Source: Serilophus lunatus (taxonomy: Eukaryota; Chordata; Aves; Passeriformes; Eurylaimidae). From it: 64,000 nt of DNA. A program made the position numbers and the translations under genes. The DNA lies in NCBI GenBank assembly GCA_013399895.1, contig VXBA01001173.1, positions 557,592 to 621,591 on the forward strand, given 5' to 3'. The notes beneath the pieces were generated by a model. It was given only the letters and a program-made list of their open reading frames with translations. It did no database searches and was not told where the DNA came from. Position 1 is the stretch's first letter; every line of letters begins with the position of its first letter. Below are positions 13,291-25,400 of this stretch, in pieces.

Positions 13291-16200
13291 TTGCACTCCA
13301 CTCAATCAAACTTCAACTTTAACTATCCATGTGAAAGTAAATCAATAGTTTGAACATTGAGAAAATATACTTTTGCCAGAAAGATAATAATTATGGTAAT
13401 TGCAGTGTGGTGTATAGAACATCAACATACTCTATATGATTATCTTTTTAATAATTCATTTTACCTTGAGGCTTAGAATGTTTTTGTGCTACACAGATTC
13501 TTTCTCCACTCAGTTTGAACAAGAATTTGAATACAGGTGTTGTATTGCCCAGGTTTCATCACTGGCTTCCTGTTAAAAAGGGTGACAGTGCCCATGTCTT
13601 TGCAAACAGCTTCAAGTTTCTGTCTGTCTTAAATATTTAGGCAATTATTTTGTTCTTGAAAAATTCAGAAATAATTTTGGATTAATTGGAAAACAGTAGG
13701 TGGAAGCTTCCAGTTCCATCACTCGATAAAAAAATATAAATTATTCACATAGTTTTACCTGACAATATTTAGTCTAGAAGAATGCTGTAAGACAGCATAT
13801 GAGCAAGGATATATGTCCTCTGGGAGAAATGGAAAAGAGAAGGGAAGGAAAAGATCACTGCCACTGCATAGTTTCCATTGTAAGAAGAAGGAATGAGGAC
13901 TCTGTGTGAAAGCAGCTAAGATCCACTGGAGAGATTAGACAAAAATCTTATCATTATTTAATCAAAACAAGAAGATAAAGCTATCTATTTCAACCTGGTC
14001 ACACAATACAAAAATTCACTTTGTCTCAATGAATTTCTGTTTAGAAAAAGTGAAACATGCTCCTGGTGCTTTATGGAAAGTTTCAAAAAGCCATTTGGAC
14101 AGATCCATTAACATCTCCTCTGTTACATAGGAGATCAACTCCACCTCAAAAAACGGCAGCTTGAAACAGAGGAAGACTACAAATTTACAGATGTAATTTG
14201 GTTTGTTAAATTTATTAAAGCAATCAGCTTGGAATTCTCTGTACTTTGTCTCTGCCACTACATAATCCTAATTTCATCAGCTGAGATTTCAACTAGGAGT
14301 CCTATATTGGGATGTGGAGTACATTCAGGCATTTCAAATCACTGGAGCTGATAACAAATGCTGGCTTCTTTTTGAAATTAATATATGACTTACAATATAA
14401 TCTTGGTTAGCAAAGATTAAACTTTCTCAGCCTTTTGAAAACTACTCAAGCACTGTCATTTATAAGTTACATATTCTTTAGTCCATCCAAATCAGGTTTT
14501 TCCTCACACATTGTGATTCATGTTCATAAATGATCACCATATTAATATCTTCTAAAGAAAGAAGCCTTTTGGAGGTAATACGTCTGCACCAGATTTCTAC
14601 AAAAATGCAAACTGGTATTATAGAAGTTCAATGAAAAACTAAATCTTTTCAACATCAGTTTAACAAAAGCATCGCAGAGTTCAGAGCTATTCGTGAATTT
14701 CAACTGCCAAGCAATATTTGCACCTGTTCTTAGCAGAATATCAAACAAAAACAAAAAAAAAAAAAGAGTGAACCAAAAAATAGAAATACAGTTGTTATTG
14801 TTGTTGTTGCAGTATCACTTGGGGCGTTTGTCTTCTGGAAGGACACTCTTTTATTGTTTTACCAATATACATCCTGAATTTACTGAAACCGGACTTTTAA
14901 CAAATAAACAGCTGCAAAATGTATCTCAGAATAGAATATGCATTCATTTTCCAGTGACCATTTCAGAATACCCACTTCTTAATTTGAGGTTTGCTTGATG
15001 TTTACAACATTCATTTCCTAAATACCTGATTTCTCCTTCAGTGTTGGGATCCCAAGTAGCAAAACTACTGTGAATTGTTTGATCCAGTGTATATGTAATT
15101 ATGTAGACTTCTATGCCTTTTTTCTGTGTTCATGTCTAAAACTAAGAAACACAAATTTGTTCTAATAGTCTAGATGGAAGTTCATGGCCTGATTTAACTG
15201 CCAGACCAACAGTGCTTGAAATCAAAATAAAGTCCTCTGTGTGCAGAACTGAATGTAGCAGGGCATGGCACGGCCCATGTGTATCACATCAGTTAAAGAT
15301 AGTTATGTTTTAATCTACAACAGGTTTTAAAATACCCCAAAACTACAACAAAGAATTCCTTGCACTTCCTTAACTTCCAGATATAGGTATGAAGTTTTTA
15401 GGCTTACTTGATTAAATACAAGAAGTTGAAGCATTCAACCATGTATGTTCTTCAGGTCTATTTACTCTAGGGAAAGGCAGCCACTGAAATTTAGTGTCAG
15501 TGAACCAAACCATGATGAACTGAGGCAATTTCAGTTTTGTTGACCATTGCTTCAGGTCATTGTAATTTAATGAGTAGTAATCCTATTTAAAATATGTTAC
15601 AGGCAGGAAGGTGCCTGCTGGGAGAAAGCTGCTACGCATGAACAGATCAATATGCACTGTGTGCATTCGACCGTTCAATAATCGATTCACCCTTGTTATG
15701 AGAAAATAAATGCTAAAGTCCTAAAAGTTAATTTCTATAGAAAGCTTTTACAAGGCTATCAAATTATTAAAAGTTTTTATGGGTTCTCTTTTTGTTGCTT
15801 TTTGTTTATAAATCTTTGTGCTGTACAAGCTACATCTCATAGTAACATCCAGTTAGCAGTAGCCACTTGACTCTCAGTGTGATCCTAGGCTTAAAGAATG
15901 AAGTTGTGATTCAAAGGCTGGTATTATTTTGAGTGAGTAAACCTGGTGATGAAAAAGCAGATATTTTCTAGTTTAAGGAATTTTACTGCTGACTCCTACA
16001 ACTACCTTGCCAAGGGGCTTTTGTTTAGTTTTTTTAATCAACATCTTTCCTTTAAGTCCTTTAAGTTCTCTTTGGATGTGATCACCAAAAGGAAAAAAGA
16101 CATTCTACTTTTAAAGTTAGCATCAGAGGCTGAAAAGTATCAGTTAAATTTTTGGTTATTTCTTAATAATTATTATAAAACACGAACATGGAAGAATGTC

Positions 16201-18696
16201 TGTCCAGTGTGTTTCGATTCTTTGGCTAAGCCTTCAACCAGACTGGTATTGAGGCTAGATCTAAGGGAAAATTTGCTATGTACATTCACAGTTTCCCTTT
16301 TGCAGTGCTCTTCTGGCTCTGTCCTTCTGCCTCTCTTCCCAGGAATAAAAGTTAAAAGTGCAATGACATGTAATTCAAAGATGGTCCCAAAATCTCTGTG
16401 CTCTGTATGTAATGCATAGTTTTCTGAAAATGTTTTGCAATGGCCTTCATTTACACAACAAATGTGGACTGGGTTCCTTTAACGGTATTGCTACAAGAAT
16501 AGATACGATATTGTGGTCAGTATAAAGGTGAACATTATCTGAGGTTCACACCAAGCACTTCACTTTCAAAGGTATTCACACTTTGAACACCCAAATTCAG
16601 ATCTTAATAGTACCACGGTCACTGCCAAAAAAGAGCACTTCAGCTGCAATATTAACCTGTCTGAAATGCCTAAATTTATCCTTTCCCATGATATCTGTTT
16701 AGATTTTAAAAATTGAAATCTTGTGATACTTATGCTTGCAGACACTTCCAGTGAGTGATGGTCTACTTTTGTTCATGTTGCTGCATGAAAGTTGCAACAG
16801 ATGTATTTGTAACAGATTGAATTCTTCATAGTCAAAATTACAAATATTAAACTGTCAATTTCACATGTCCCAGTTTAGCATTTCCACACCATTTGCTAAC
16901 AGCGTTTTTTACTGCTATGTTTTAATAGAATAATTCCCTTCCTAAGTGGTTAATAGTACACTCTTACTCTCAACTGGCTTTTGGAAGGCCCTCTCTGATT
17001 ACTTTACACACAGTCCACTTCTCACTCTGTTTTGTTTACTCTCTTTCAGATCAAATTGTTGCTGAAGTCTGACAAAGAAAGGATATAAACCTGCACATAG
17101 CAGAGGTATTTCTGTAGAATGATCTCTGTTCCCTCATTTTTAATGTGGAAGAAGCTTTTCACATGCTTAGAATTCTGTTCCCAGACAAATGTGTGCCAGT
17201 CACTTCCCCGATCCTGACAGCCCATTTACTGGGACAATCACAGGAAGACAGAACAGCTCTGAGACTTCTATTTTCTCTTCAGAGGCTGAACCAAGTTTTC
17301 ACTGTCTTTTGGATTGAGAGCAAATGTGGAATAAAGTCTTTCACAAGTAAGATTTGGGCTTATATGTTGACAGTATATCCTTTTAGCATTTCCTGCTTCC
17401 CTGTGACAAAACATTGATAGTATCCAAGAAGGTACTAATCACCATATAGCCCTTATTTGTGTTAGCCTTCTTTTCTGCTTAAAATTCCCTAATGTTCTAC
17501 TCTAACATTATAAAAGTTTCATTTTGAATCCCACCAGACCAAGAGAACAGCTGTTCTTTTCTACCCTGTAATTCTACTGAAGTTAATTAAGCTCTTTCTC
17601 TTAACTAAAACTTGTAGACATCTAAAATTAACAGCTACTTTAATTCTTCTGTGTATCATGTTTCATTGTAATTTGCCTTCTGGACAGACACTAGTCAGTG
17701 ACTTCACTCCAGCCTAGAAGACTGTCACTTTTTTTTTTTTTTTGTGCTGATGTCAGTGTTACTTCTGTGCATGCAAAGGTCAAGACTCTTTGTTGCACCC
17801 TAAGGAGACACTCCACTCATTCTCAGCAGACAGAACGTCCAAATGCATTAATCAAAATGATCAACTACTACAAATTTTTGGTCCTTAACCATTCATAGCA
17901 CTCCACAAATCTGGGGAAACCTGGAAAACAATGAGGCTTAAGGACACAATTGCAGATTGAAACTCGAATCCTCTGTCTCCTCATAATGTGGTGAAAGGAG
18001 TACTTAGTTTCAGATATATGTTCAAAATTAATGCGTTCACACTCATGCACAAAACATTTGCAGAAATTCAGCCTAATTTCAAGGACTTACAGATCATTTA
18101 AATGATAAATAGACCACATGATGTCCCTGAACACGAAGACAATTTCTATTAAATGTCTGCTGTACCTAACTGGCAACTCAATATGACAACAAGGGTGATC
18201 TTTTTAAAAATTTGCTTTCACATATGCAAATTAGGCAAAATGTCATGAAGCCATGTATTCTATTTAAGAAGACACAGGATGAACTCCACTAGAAAATGCA
18301 AGTTTCACTACTGTAAAATTAGTAAGGTCACAAATCCACAAAACCTCCACAATCATATAGAATATTATGGTTTTATCCAGAGGCATATCTAGGAAGAATT
18401 TAAGAGTAATTTGTAAAAATCCGAGTACTTAATACTGAAAAAAACCTCACTATTATCATAAAAAATACTTTCCCATCTGCCCAAGAATATATAGATCTTA
18501 CATTTCATAGTAAATCAGCAAAGGCAGCAATACAGAAAAGCAACCAGGGATTTTTTAACAAAGAAATAACATGCATGAAGAAAGTGAAGATAATTAAAGA
18601 AATAGACATTATGCTCTCACAGACACAAATTTCATTCATCTTCTAGTCTCATGGGATGAAACAGAGCCCCCAGTTTGTCAGCAAAACACAAGACAA

Positions 18697-18725
18697 CATA
18701 ATACATAATACATAATACATAATAC
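18697..18725. repeat. Heptanucleotide repeat (CATAATA)4
   Basis: Four perfect tandem copies of CATAATA plus one base. A 7-base period is less common than di- or tetranucleotide repeats and is likely length-variable. Confidence 0.9.
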
Positions 18726-21700
18726 AACAGCAAATTGGTGAACGTATGATCCTTTTTATCCTCATGCATCTGTAACTTTCATCATAGATTTGTTTTGCTA
18801 ATGGCTATTTATGCTTAGAAACATTTTTTTGCCAGTTGCAGAAAGCAGGAATCCGAGGCATTATACAGACCAGAAGGCGTCATGTAGATAAATAATGGAA
18901 AACAAAATGAATTGTTAACATAAAGCTTTTACATGGTGATGCTAAGGAGTAAGAATTGGATGATCTCAAAGGCTTGGGACGACTTGGGAGAATTTGACAT
19001 GATATTACACCACTGGGCTTTTTGAATGAAGGAGTTTTCTCACACAACAGAAAACAGCATCACTTGACGAAGCAAAATGCCACCACCCTTGTAAGTGACT
19101 GTGGTTCTCACTCCATGGAAGATCCACACATGGAAAACCCTTTCAGCCTGTATGACTTGAAAACAAAGGTATTGAGAGCTCAAGATATTTCAGGAGGTCT
19201 ATGTGCATTGTTTTCTCGCTGTTGAAAAATATTTGAATAACCTCAAAATGTAAGTAATGAACTATTCATAATCCATGTCCATATTTATTCAATAATCATT
19301 TTTATAAGACTCTTGGGTCATATTTGAGGATGGGAAAAGCAGAGACTTCATGAAATTCATCAGGAACTTCTTTAAGAAAGACGAATTCTGCAGGTGAGGA
19401 TTTCTGGAGCTATGAATGAGAATGTGAGTAATGCTAACCATATTTTAAATTCAATTATCAACAGAAATTTACACTTCAAAGTAAGTGTAAAGTCAAAGAA
19501 ACAGAGGAATTCAAATGAAGACATTGGAACTGCTTATTTTGTCTGAATACAATCTACATTGTGTCAGTACTTTCCATTTTGGACAAGAAACAATTAATAA
19601 AAAACCAGACCAAAACCAAACCTTGCACTGATTCAACCATAATAAGATATTTCTCAACCGTTTTCTTCTCTGATAGTTTATTTATCATCCATTGAAAGTA
19701 CCTGGGCCTTAAAAAGGACTGATAAAGAACAGTTTCCATTTAGTTTGCCTTTGCATTTCCAACTATTTGAAGTAGAGATGGAAAATATCAGAGAAAAGGT
19801 CTTGCCTTCATTTCAGCACTGAATCTATCATATTAGCAGCACTTAACTGCATTGTATACTATAAAACTAATTAACAATCAAGGTAGCTATTCTCCAGAGA
19901 ATGCAGAGCTAGTGAACAAAATTTGTGTGTCTTCTAGTGCTTTTCTCTATAACTTCTGGTAGAAGCCATCAGAAAAAACAAAAGGTTAGTCTGTTCCCAT
20001 ACAGAAATGGCTGTAAGTTTAAATTCCAACGTGCCTTTTGAGGTCACCAGTAAAATTAGCTCATTAAAGGCTAAATTTGCACTACTGCAGGCTGTGCAAA
20101 ACTAGAATAGAGACATGAGAAGCTGTGTCTTAAGGCTTTCAGTCTGCAGACAGATGCTTCAATTATGTCTCCAAGCACACTTGCAGGAATACAGGACTGC
20201 CTCATGGTCCTCATTGCATTTTGTTCCAAAACCAGGCTTCCAAGTGTGTCCAGCAGACAACACAAATGAATGCAATGCTTCTCACATTCAGAAAGCATAA
20301 CAAAAAGGGGCAGAAGATAAACAAATTTTTATTTAGGTTATTAATATGCAAAGAAAGCATAATGAATAAAATAAGAGTACATAAAATAATGGCAACTACA
20401 AACAAGACTATGTACCTTTGTTAGCAAAAGAAAAAAAAAAAATGGAAAAACACAAGAATGCTCCCTGGATCATTACAATAACAGGAGGCCCAGTGACAAT
20501 CAAGGAGGTGTGACCTTGCACATAAAGTCAAATATCTGCCTATTTACTACACATAGCAAAGAAGAAGCCAGGCTTAGTTTTTATAACTGGAAGTGAAGGA
20601 CATGGAGGTTCTTGTGAAGATAAGAATAACAATAATAATATTGTATTCATCTTTTCTCCAAGGGTATAAGGGAATTGTTTTACACAGAGGCCTGATCTAT
20701 CTAGGTGATTTCCTACAACTCTAGAAAGTTGTAGGAAAGTGGGAGAATTGACACTAGTTCCACCCATCTCTAGCCATTTGCAGTCTAGGTGGACATTTAA
20801 TAAGTAGCCTCATTTCATCTGGTCTAAAATCATAGATTAAGATGAAATGCAGCTATGAGTTCTATGATTTTCTAATACCATAGAGTTCCTGTTACTTCAC
20901 CAGAATGCAGGAATATGTCACTTTCTTAGAGTTTAGTTACCCTTTATTATGGATGAAAGGGATGTCTGATTTACCTGACTAGGATGAAGGTCTTAAAAGA
21001 GGTTTCTCTTCTTTCCTCAGCCTGCAGCTGTATTGGACTTCATTTAAAAAACAGTAATTTGTAATTGGGAAATAAACTCTGGGTTTAGCTTTGAAAATCT
21101 TTTAATTTGACATTTGTTTCATGGTGGCTGCTGAACTATGCAAATGCATTTTATTTTGAAGTTGATAATTTGAATTTACTTCTATAGTTTGACAGAAGAG
21201 ATAAAGATCTGGAAATTGCCAGAATAACACCACACCTGAACAAAATATTTCACACAAACTGTCCTAGTTAGCTTCTTGTATTTAGGATTGATGCACATAT
21301 CTGAAGGTACTGATATTCAAAAACATTTGTATTTAATATACATTAGTCTGGAATATGTCTGTCAACAGCTTGTTTAAGCTTTTGATAATTAGATTTACAT
21401 TTAATATGATGGATGCAAGTCAAGTAGTTTGCTTAGCAATTAGATCAATATTGCTCTAAAATTTAAGTTTCTGAAAAGAAGAATAGTATTTAGGATTTTG
21501 ATTACTAAGTATTACAACTACAACTTTCATTTTGGAAAATGCAGAACAATAAATGAAATTTATCTTAATTTTCTTGAAATACATATCTGTTACTCCTAGC
21601 TGTTAGCTGAAATTTCTTTGGCAAAACGATTGTAATTTTTTAGATAGACTGTTCACTGTACATACTATTCATGCTGATTAGGTTTCTGTTCCTTCACTGA

Positions 21701-21836
21701 ATTACACTGGTTATTAGCAACACAACAATGAGCAACTAATATGTCGCAGCAATATGCTTTCTTAAAATGTCTGACAGTATTATGCTGAATCCTTGGCATT
21801 TGTAAATATTGTACAATCATAACCAAAACATGTGCC

Positions 21837-22452
21837 TGTCCTGGTTTTGACTGGTATAGAATCAACTTCCTTCTTGGTAGATGGCACAGTGCTGTGTTTT
21901 GGATTTAATATGATAGTCATAACATGCTGATGTTTCAGTTGTTGCTACTTTAATGTGTGACCCTCATGTTGCTCCCCTAATCTGCTTACTCCAAGTCACG
22001 AACTTCTCTGTGCCTCATGCTCTGCTGGTAAGGACATGTACAAAAAACTGGGAAGAGAGTATGGCCAGGAGAGCTGACCAGAACTGGCCAAAGGGATATT
22101 CCACACCTCATGCCCAGTATATAAACTGGGGGATTTACTCACAAGAAAGCCAAGCACTCCTCAGGGACTGGCTGGACATAAGTCAGTGGGTGGTGAACAA
22201 CTCTGTTGTGCATCACTTGTTTCCCATGGGGCTTATTCCTCCCTCTTTTCCTTTATTATCTTTATTGGTTCTGTTATTATTATCATATTTTACTTTACTT
22301 CAGATATTAAAATACTCTTATCATAACCCCCAGGTTTTAGCTTTTCCTGATTCTCCTCCCCATCCCACCAGGAGTGTAGGGGGATCATGGGGGAGAGGAG
22401 TGAGAGAGCAGCTGCATTGAACTTAGTTGCCAGCTGGGATTAAACCATGACA
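21837..22452 (+). mobile_element. Near-complete solo LTR of an avian endogenous retrovirus
   Basis: It begins TGTCCTGGTTTTGACTGG and ends GGGATTAAACCATGACA, giving the TG...CA ends of an LTR. The order of blocks matches a widespread bird ERV LTR: CAGTGCTGTGTTTTGGATTT early, AACTGGCCAAAGGGATATTCC in the middle, then a TATA box at 22118-22125 (TATATAAA), and GTGCATCACTTGTTTCCCAT. A candidate polyadenylation signal, ATTAAA, lies at 22306-22311. The sequence continues on both sides with unrelated AT-rich DNA and there is no primer-binding site after the 3' end, so it is a solo LTR left by recombination. I see no target-site duplication (flanks TGTGCC and CTCTGA). The 155-codon open frame at 21953-22420 lies wholly inside and is a by-product of the LTR's higher GC, not a gene. 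Confidence 0.88.
22118..22125 (+). promoter_or_regulatory. TATA box of the LTR promoter
   Basis: TATATAAA inside the LTR, placed as expected between U3 and the start of R. It may still drive transcription to the right, but activity cannot be judged from sequence. Confidence 0.65.
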
Positions 22453-25400
22453 CTCTGACAGAAAAGGCTACACATTTAAAATGCATAAATAGTGGGGTAT
22501 GAGAATATACCATATAATTAATTTGTGGAGCTTAATACCACCAGACACTACCGAAAGTAGTAAGACACAAAAAAGATTTCATATTTATGAATAAGAGTAG
22601 CATATATAGTTAAACTAAGCCAGCTAGAAATAAAATCAAAAGGGCGATCAATTTACATGCCTCACTGTATAAAATAATTGCTGGATTTTGTTAGGAAGAA
22701 ATTTAATCCCCTATGTAGATGGATCAAACAATTTTCTTCAGAAAAATCTTATGTTGACATCATAGAGACAAGACAGCAAGATAGGAAAGCTATTGCTTAT
22801 TTTCCATACTAAAAAATCCCCTTAAAATTCTTAAGAAATTAAAAAAAAAATTAATTTCACTAAGTCTGGAATGCTCAAAAATTCGAGTCCATTATTTTTC
22901 CAAGATAAATCACTTTTTACAGAAACAATATTCACTCAAGACTCATTAATAATTTATTACCACTTTGATTTTTTGATGTATATTATTTAAATTTGGCCAC
23001 ACACTAATGATGTATATCATATTCCCTAAGGTAAAACACCGAAGAAAAGCCACAATGCAGATCAAGTAAGTCAGAACCAAAGCTTTCCCCACACCAGCTA
23101 GATAGCAGATGACTCACCACTGTAGTACATTTGTAGAAGGAAAGTATGTTATATAGTCATTGCTCTTTAAAGTACGCAACTCTTCCTTGAAAACCACAGA
23201 GGTGCATAGTTATTTTTTAATTATGAGATCTCTTTCCCTCATGGCAGCTTCACTCATCTATAAATGCATGTATACAAATGTACAAGGGAGGAAGAAAACG
23301 AAAAGATCTAGAGTGTAGAGTCAAAATTCTAATAGAGTTTGTCTGCCAGAAACAATAGACAAATGACAAAGCAATTTTCACAACTTCTTAATGAGATCCC
23401 AAGGCAGTTTTATTGAACTGAAAACCGAAAATGTCAAATAGATTAATTCAAACTCATACAGCTCACCAGGAATTCTCTGTTTAGGTTACAGGTTTTTTTA
23501 ATAAAAAAAATGCTAAAACAGAATGTGGAGCAGCATTACAGTGATACTGGGCACCCAGAATAGCACAAAGATTGTTACCAAGCAGCTGATTAGAAGCATC
23601 ACAATAAATACCAAAAAGGCATACAGTAATTCACTGCTTACTTTAACGCTTATTTTTTTTAAGAATATTATCTATGTTCAGCAAAATTAAGTATTTTACT
23701 CTTGGAATACTGAATATCAACTCTTAATGAGAAGGAGTTTTTATCCATCAAGTATTTCTGACTGTAATCTTACATGTACAATTTTTTCACAGAAAATTAG
23801 TGAAATATTTGGCATTTATAGAGATGAACTTAGCTGAGAAATTTGTTCCCACAAACCTCCTGGCAATCTTGGTTTTTGTTTATAACTGCAGCCCCTACTC
23901 TGTTCAGTTCTACCAGGTAAAAGCCTGGCCTATACTACAGAATCTGCAATTCCATCTTCGGCAAACAAACAACATCACCCCACTGCAAATGAGGACATAA
24001 AGGTAGCATGTTTTCCTCTTTCTCCAGCTCTTTCCTCACCGTTCCTAAAAATTAGACATGTCAGTTGACCGAAAGACTATTTTATTACAAGCCTATGCTG
24101 CAAGTGTAGCAATTGTGAATGTTTCAACAAGATGACATTTTGAAACTCTTGATCTCTGTGTCAAGAAAAAAAAACAACTAAAATTTCAGACTTCACATAA
24201 AAGTCAAGAGAATCAACTGAATGTCCTAAGACTTACTCTGGAGTGAAAGAATATAAGTAATTCCATGTATTTCAACATACCACAATTCACAACTATCAGC
24301 ATCGATAGATAAGAAGTCTGAAAGCCAGTCATCAGCAGAAGAGATTTCAGATTTTGGAGGTGCTTTGATACAAAACGTTTTTGTTTAATGATGACCTGAA
24401 TGAAATGCATTTTTATGATTCCTCTGTCTGATTTGCTAAGATTTTAACATCCTTGTTTGCTTCCAACATGTTCTGTTTGACTTTAGAGCTGTTTGATCTG
24501 CTTTGTATCTCTTTGTTGTATCTTTCCCCCTGCGGTTCCCTTCTAGTTCTTTTCTGATTTGTAGTTCTGAATGCCTTCCCATGATCCCTATATTCACTAG
24601 ATTTTCAGGTTATTTCAAGGAAGGATGATTTCAAATACATACTGTTCTACTCTAAGCACACCAAGAGGTAAATTTTCAGTACAATGCACAGTCATTTAGA
24701 TGCACAACACTTATTAACATTAACGGGAGTCATGCAGCTAAATTCATTCACACCATGCTGAAAATAAAACCACAGCTCTTCCCTTCAATGAAAATTTCAT
24801 AAGGATGTTTTGCCCAGGAACTCAGTGGCCATACATAATTACTATGAAAGCAATAGGGTTCAAGGCCCCTAATTGCTCACTACACAACATAAGTCCATGA
24901 CACTCTAAATGCTCTAATCTACCAAGTTAGTAAGAGCTTAAGAAAGATATTATCCTTTATTAAGACATTTCAGTACTGCATGACTTCATACAATTCCAAA
25001 TACTACAGAAAAACACAGTAACACAAAATCTTATATAGTTCAGACCCCTTTTCCTTGCTTAAATCCTGACCTAATAAAGTGATCCATTTTGTCAAGCAAT
25101 ATCTGGACAACATCCTTCACGTTGAGTGAACCCAGTATGACCATACGCACCAGAATCAGTTTTGCCTTAACAATATCACACTGGAATTTTTAAAATTTAG
25201 ATACTGAGCATTAGTAGGAAAGTGCCTTCCACAGAGCTGTTCCCTTACTGTGTTATATAACAGTTAAGTTACATGACATTAAATAGCAGTTTTGAATTTA
25301 ACTTCATTAAGAAATTGCATTTTAACCTTCATTGAGTATTTTTTTTAATGTTTCAAGGAAATGTGTATCTACCTGAAAGGCTCTGCTACTTAGGTTTTTC

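Larger units (their letters stand above)
9746..21836. other. Noncoding AT-rich sequence
   Basis: About 12 kb without any gene, RNA gene or transposable element I can recognise. It holds short homopolymers and microsatellites (for example 13271-13290, 18697-18725, an A run near 14750 and a T run near 17730). The longest open frame is 15946-16419 (plus, 157 codons). Its translation has no recognisable domain, and one frame of that length is only mildly unusual for this amount of AT-rich sequence. Confidence 0.6.

Noticed and set aside
18955..18990. TGGATGATCTCAAAGGCTTGGG as a CR1 3' end
   Set aside because: A match of about 15 bases with no further CR1 sequence on either side.
21953..22420. 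155-codon open frame as a possible gene
   Set aside because: It lies entirely inside the LTR at 21837-22452 and spans its U3-R-U5, including the TATA box.
23792..23920. Possible exon flanked by a TTTTTTCACAG acceptor and a CCAG-GTAAAA donor
   Set aside because: The splice-like signals are weak and common in AT-rich DNA, the translation shows no domain, and no other exon-like segment is nearby.
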